Shown: in pieces, positions 4,033-7,160 of the stretch
How the letters are laid out: every line of letters begins with the position of its first letter
Position numbering within the stretch: position 1 is the first letter of the stretch
Origin: a bacterium ADurb.Bin374
Lineage (GTDB): Bacteria > Riflebacteria > Ozemobacteria > Ozemobacterales > Ozemobacteraceae
NCBI GenBank assembly: GCA_002068715.1
Contig: MWAR01000012.1
Span: 1-7,160 of the forward strand
Direction: 5' to 3'
DNA: 7,160 nt
Notes under the pieces: generated by a model
Database searches by the model: none
What the model was told of the DNA's origin: nothing
The model's input: the letters and a program-made list of their open reading frames with translations, nothing else
Program-made: the position numbers and the translations under genes

Positions 4033-6198
4033 ATGAAACTCTACCGGCATGATTGGCTCCACGACGAGAAACAATGGGACCGTATCGAAAAGCGGCTGAA
4101 GTTCCTGCTCTCCCTGACGCCGATGCCCCGGCTCGGGCATTTCGTCGTGTATCGGGGGAACATCTTCATCCAGTCCGTCAGCCTCGACAAAACGGAGCAG
4201 GATCACATCTGGCTGCTCGCCATGAACTCTCTCGCGGAGCACCAGAGAAGGGTGATTCAGCGTTTCCCGGAGCTTCGCCGGCAAGAGGGGCAGGGGATGT
4301 GCGACGGCTACGTCACCTTTGAGCTGGTGAACGGGGCATTCGAGATCGTCGCACCGGCCGAAATTCTTTCGAACAGGGCGCTGATCGCTGTGATCAGGCG
4401 GCGATTCCATATCCCGGCACGATCTGTCGTCATTCCCCGGCTGCGAACCATCGAAACGCCGAGGCTCACCGTGAAAAAGGGGAGAAACAACGGTTTCACC
4501 ATGCGACGCGCGTCTGAGGAAATCTTCAGATTCTCCCATGAACGTCTGCTGAAGAAACTTGAATCATATCCTGCGTATAAGGTCATCACCTGGACGGGGC
4601 GATACGCCGATCTTCATTCGATGAAGTGTCATTGTAACTATAGAAAGGCTTCTTCCGGATCCGTATTCCTGCACTTTTCGGAACGGGAATTGCAACCTCG
4701 CGCCGATGAGTTCTGCAAAGATATCGTAAGGTATTTAGATGATGACTCTGTCGAGCTTGACGTCGGCATGGGCGTCTATGCCGGTGATGCTGCAGATGTT
4801 ATCGAATGTGACGGGATCTTTTTCTTCGATACCGCTTGCCCGGAGGAGATTCGGACTCCGCCACGGGAGGAGGAGGCTCTCCTGCTCGGAGTGCTGCTCT
4901 CCGACGGCGGGCATCTGTCGGAGCTGAAGGAGAAGGTGTTTTCGAAACTCACGCCGGAACGATTCATGATTCCCGAGCACAAGACGCTGTTCGGGCAGAT
5001 GGTGGAAATGCACGCCCGAAAGGAGTGGCTCCTGTATGACAAGGTCATCGACCGCCTGCGCCAAACCGGGCGGCTGAAGGAAGCCGGGGGCCCCGCATAT
5101 ATCGAGGCGATCATGCGCCACGCCTTTGATGATGACTGCGCCGTGATTCTTGACGATGCCATCCGATCGATAGATCGACCCGAAACCGAAAGACTGCCGG
5201 AAGGCTTGCTGAATGTTGAGAGGTCCATTGCCGAGTTCAATGAACGATTTCCCGGCTTTCTCGATGAACTCTGGGAATCCGAAACACCTGGTGTTCTGCG
5301 AGAAGAAGCGTTGAAACGGTATCAGCCGAAGATCGAGAAATGGCCGTTCGACGATTGCGCATGGGCGCGAATCGAGCGTCGCCTGAACCGCCTTTCCCGA
5401 CGGAAGCGGTCGCCTCGCCTGGGGCTGTTCTGGATTCACGAAAACAAGGTCATTCCCTTTTCCTCGAGTCTGCGACGCGGGAAAACGATCGGGAAGTATC
5501 TCACATCGAAACTCGTGTTCTCTGATTTCTGGCCGGCGATGATCTCCCGGTTCCCCGAGCTCGAAACGAACACGGCCCTGGATATTCCGCGCGGTGTCGT
5601 TCGATACGATCTCGAAAAAGCCTGTTTCACGGTGGACATCTCGGAAGACATCACCTGGAACTGGAAGATGGCCGCCGAGATTAAGAAGGCGTTCGGAATT
5701 CCATCTGCGTCGTTCGTCATCATGCGCATACTCGAAGGGCCACCCCGATTCAAAACGATTTCTAAAACCGGGTGTGAGACACATCTCTGCATGATGCCTG
5801 AACCGGCCGGAGGTCGCCTGCCGGGCGCCGATGGCCTTCTCCCAGGTGGCTGGGGGGAGGAAATCGTTTCGACGCTCGATCCGGGAAAGCTGTTCGCGGC
5901 ATTGCGAAACTATCCATCATTCCGCATTTTCCGATGGTCTGGAACCCGCAACCTTCTTCTCGAAAAGATTCGCAGTGAACCAATCCTCTCCGAAGCCGCA
6001 TACGCCATCATCTGGTTCACCTGCCCACAACCCGGCATGAGCGACGACCTTTTCGAGATTGCCGCGGCCGCTGTAGAGCTCTTTCCAAGACCCGATGCGA
6101 AAATCGATGTGAGCGAAATCATCGAGCCGAATATTCGATCCGACATCATCAATATGAGCATGATCGCGTTCTTAAGCTCTCCAGGGATCAGAAAATAA
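4033..6198 (+). CDS. Duplicated-module protein with central DnaB-N-like domain
   Basis: A 721-residue protein of unknown family with three parts. Residues about 12-269 and 440-716 are diverged copies of one module. W15-x-R-I-E, P32-R-L-G, R77-FPEL and F125-x-I-P recur 429 residues later without gaps, and S178-YP and W187-x-G recur 448 later. Between them, residues about 275-378 resemble the N-terminal domain of DnaB: PPREEEALLLGVLLSDGG, F311-x4-H316-x3-F320, then DKVIDRLRQTGRLKEAGG and AYIEAI. In DnaB this domain helps ring assembly and helps bind DnaG primase. There is no Walker A or other helicase motif, so it cannot be a motor. I see no nuclease, signal or membrane motif. The start has AAGGAGG 8 bases upstream. 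As last gene of the operon it is probably the scaffold or effector. A role in sensing or blocking the replisome is inference. Confidence 0.75.
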   Translation: MKLYRHDWLHDEKQWDRIEKRLKFLLSLTPMPRLGHFVVYRGNIFIQSVSLDKTEQDHIWLLAMNSLAEHQRRVIQRFPELRRQEGQGMCDGYVTFELVNGAFEIVAPAEILSNRALIAVIRRRFHIPARSVVIPRLRTIETPRLTVKKGRNNGFTMRRASEEIFRFSHERLLKKLESYPAYKVITWTGRYADLHSMKCHCNYRKASSGSVFLHFSERELQPRADEFCKDIVRYLDDDSVELDVGMGVYAGDAADVIECDGIFFFDTACPEEIRTPPREEEALLLGVLLSDGGHLSELKEKVFSKLTPERFMIPEHKTLFGQMVEMHARKEWLLYDKVIDRLRQTGRLKEAGGPAYIEAIMRHAFDDDCAVILDDAIRSIDRPETERLPEGLLNVERSIAEFNERFPGFLDELWESETPGVLREEALKRYQPKIEKWPFDDCAWARIERRLNRLSRRKRSPRLGLFWIHENKVIPFSSSLRRGKTIGKYLTSKLVFSDFWPAMISRFPELETNTALDIPRGVVRYDLEKACFTVDISEDITWNWKMAAEIKKAFGIPSASFVIMRILEGPPRFKTISKTGCETHLCMMPEPAGGRLPGADGLLPGGWGEEIVSTLDPGKLFAALRNYPSFRIFRWSGTRNLLLEKIRSEPILSEAAYAIIWFTCPQPGMSDDLFEIAAAAVELFPRPDAKIDVSEIIEPNIRSDIINMSMIAFLSSPGIRK
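4066..4839 (+). repeat. First copy of the duplicated protein module
   Basis: Residues about 12-269 of the 721-residue protein. Landmarks are QWDRIEKRL, MPRLGHFVVY, QRFPEL, YVTFELVNGAFEI, FHIPARSVVI, LLKKLESYPAYKVITWTG, and a last strand pair around SVFLHFS and ECDGIFFFD. Each has a counterpart in the second copy, in the same order. The copies are clearly diverged at protein level, so this is an old duplication and not a recent DNA repeat. Confidence 0.7.
4855..5166 (+). other. DnaB N-terminal-like domain inside the 721-residue protein
   Basis: Residues about 275-378, close to the usual 100 or so residues of DnaB-N. The opening PP followed by acidic residues and LLLGVLLSD matches the E-x-LLG-x-LL start of DnaB proteins. 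F-x4-H-x3-F and the LRQTGRLKEAGGPAYIEAI end match the L-x3-G-x-L-x3-GG-x2-Y pattern. The recognition comes from motif memory; a profile search would settle it. Confidence 0.7.
5350..6180 (+). repeat. Second copy of the duplicated protein module
   Basis: Residues about 440-716 of the 721-residue protein. Counterparts of the first copy are AWARIERRL, SPRLGLFWIH, SRFPEL, VVRYDLEKACFTV, FGIPSASFVI, LFAALRNYPSFRIFRWSG and YAIIWFTC. Alignment to the first copy is ungapped at an offset of 429 residues up to about residue 566. A 19-residue glycine/proline-rich insertion (around 590-610) then shifts the offset to 448. Confidence 0.7.
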
Positions 6199-6224
6199 TT
6201 TCGTGTCGTGAGGCGTGCGGCTTT

Positions 6225-6256
6225 GCTCCGAAAGGTCGGACGAATTCATTCGGAGC
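6225..6256. repeat. Hairpin in the gap after the 721-residue gene
   Basis: GCTCCGAA (6225-6232) and TTCGGAGC (6249-6256) form a perfect 8-bp inverted repeat with a 16-base loop, 27 bases after the operon's last stop. No T tract follows, so it is not a standard intrinsic terminator. It may protect the mRNA end, act in factor-dependent termination, or mark the junction with the A+T-richer gene that follows. The rest of the 116-base gap shows only a small CTGT/ACAG repeat just before the next ribosome site. Confidence 0.5.
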
Positions 6257-6314
6257 AGATGGGCGGATTTATAGGAATGCGCACATAGCTGTCAAAAACA
6301 GTTAAGGAGTTTTT

Positions 6315-7160
6315 ATGAGCAAAGCGAAATTTCCGGGACTTCAAGAAAAGTTGGAGAAGCTTCTCGCTTTGAAAATGACCTCAAATCTTTCAGCGGGCCA
6401 AATCGCTGACCTTGTCACAAGGTCTTTCAATGAAGTCAGCATTACCACCGATGAATTGTCGGATTTACAAGTTGAAACAAATCTCATTAACTATTTAAAA
6501 AGGGCCGTAGGTAGAACACTCCACCACCCTGGGCCAAAAAAGGGATACCAGTTACTTTCCGAGATTGCCGAAAGCAGAGTTTCCATAACTGAGGGGGAAG
6601 GCAAGGATGGAAAACTGAAAAGAGGAAAGAAACCTTCTGAACAAACGAATCAAGAAGAACGGGAAAACTGGGAAGCGTTCTTGCATCTGCCAGCTTCAAT
6701 AGTATTGGAAAGGAAATTTGAGGCTAAAGTTCTGTCGCTTCCGCCCAAGCAATCGAATCAAAAGTGGGCAAATCCTGATATGATAATGGTTCGCGAGAAT
6801 GAATTTAAAAAAGCTTTTGCGAATCCAGAAATAGGCAGATTAATTCAGTCGGTTGACAACCTCCCCAACTGGGTTCTGTCATCAATTGAATTGAAGTGCG
6901 GCCCGTTGATTCGCGGAGAACTACTCTCTGCGCTGGCGGAAACTGCAATCAATGGAAGCTGGGCAAATGAAAAATGGCTGGTTGTTTTTGATGTATTTGA
7001 GGAGCGAGAAACCGAACTTGATGAGGACGCAATTGACTTTGCCAATGACAATGGAATTGGCGTCTTGAAAGTCCGATTGTTTCGCGAAGAAGACGATACA
7101 TTCGCTTTTGATTCATCAATCAGCATTGTAGCCCGGCCCAGGAACCATCTTCGTGTTCAG
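6315..7160 (+). CDS. HrgA-like winged-helix/PD-(D/E)XK protein, partial
   Basis: An open frame of 282 codons that runs off the window, so the C-terminus is missing, probably by only a few residues. The N-terminal 85 residues look like a winged helix (AGQIADLVTRSF ... INYLKRAVGRTL ... KKGYQLL). A charged linker (90-118) follows. The C-terminal part carries a PD-(D/E)XK signature: KWANPDMIMV (P154, D155) and IELKCG (E192, K194), then NGSWANEKWLVV (213-224) and NGIGVLKV (246-253). The last two strongly recall the NSSWAN-x2-YLV and FGIGVIKL motifs of HrgA/COG2958 proteins. hrgA is known in Helicobacter pylori as a gene replacing a restriction enzyme; its biochemical role is not established, to my knowledge. 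The start has AAGGAG 5 bases upstream. Codons are clearly A+T-richer than in the upstream genes (many AAA, AAT, GAA, TTT), which suggests separate acquisition. Confidence 0.75.
   Translation, partial: MSKAKFPGLQEKLEKLLALKMTSNLSAGQIADLVTRSFNEVSITTDELSDLQVETNLINYLKRAVGRTLHHPGPKKGYQLLSEIAESRVSITEGEGKDGKLKRGKKPSEQTNQEERENWEAFLHLPASIVLERKFEAKVLSLPPKQSNQKWANPDMIMVRENEFKKAFANPEIGRLIQSVDNLPNWVLSSIELKCGPLIRGELLSALAETAINGSWANEKWLVVFDVFEERETELDEDAIDFANDNGIGVLKVRLFREEDDTFAFDSSISIVARPRNHLRVQ

Noticed and set aside
3688..4539. 283-codon minus-strand frame
   Set aside because: It spans a gene boundary on the plus strand, is low in hydrophobic core patterns, has no ribosome site, and is best explained as a shadow.
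4855..5166. Calling the 721-residue gene a replicative helicase (dnaB)
   Set aside because: Only the N-terminal-type domain is present; no Walker A, Walker B or other RecA-core motif is found anywhere in the protein.
4735..5784. 349-codon minus-strand frame opposite the 721-residue gene
   Set aside because: A long open antisense frame is common opposite G+C-rich coding DNA; the plus-strand frame has a strong ribosome site, domain matches and an internal protein duplication.
1..7160. CRISPR array, tRNA or rRNA genes
   Set aside because: No regularly spaced identical repeats and no recognisable tRNA or rRNA segments were seen on either strand.

Overview
This is a bacterial window, moderately G+C-rich over most of its length, with Shine-Dalgarno-led genes. 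Nothing in it (rRNA, tRNA, housekeeping gene) fixes the taxon. The content is accessory and defence-like: a toxin-antitoxin pair, a cluster of orphan genes, a nuclease-like gene of different composition, and a repeat-bearing intergenic stretch.

Layout. Positions 1-60 hold a plus-strand intrinsic terminator, presumably for a gene upstream of the window. On the minus strand, 200-854 is an MNT/HepT module: an mntA-like nucleotidyltransferase antitoxin and a hepT RNase toxin whose ends overlap by 8 bases. The 640 bases from 855 to 1494 have no convincing gene. They hold several inverted repeats (one like a REP/RAYT hairpin), a doubled ATACCCCC motif, and the promoter with a palindromic putative operator that serves the next gene.

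From 1495 to 6198 all genes lie on the plus strand and form the most interesting part. In order they are: a divergent cyclic-phosphate-processing receiver protein (cREC1); a small protein with a putative helix-turn-helix and an unrecognised C-terminal domain, with its own promoter matching the cREC1 promoter; a second, more canonical cREC protein (cREC2); an unrecognised aromatic-rich 169-residue protein; a possible 24-residue ORF; and an unrecognised 721-residue protein. The last is an internal duplication wrapped around a DnaB-N-like domain, the primase-interacting, non-motor domain of replicative helicase. The last four reading frames are packed or overlapping (ATGA-type junctions), so they look like one operon.

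From 6315 to the window end a gene with clearly more A+T-rich codons encodes an HrgA-like (COG2958-type) protein: an N-terminal winged-helix-like region and a C-terminal PD-(D/E)XK nuclease-like region. It runs off the edge.

Working hypothesis (inference): 1495-6198 is an undescribed multi-gene conflict or replication-interference locus. It would combine two receiver-fold cREC proteins, a likely DNA-binding regulator, and a helicase-mimicking scaffold carrying DnaB-N without an ATPase motor. It sits in a defence-rich neighbourhood between HepT/MNT and an HrgA-like nuclease.
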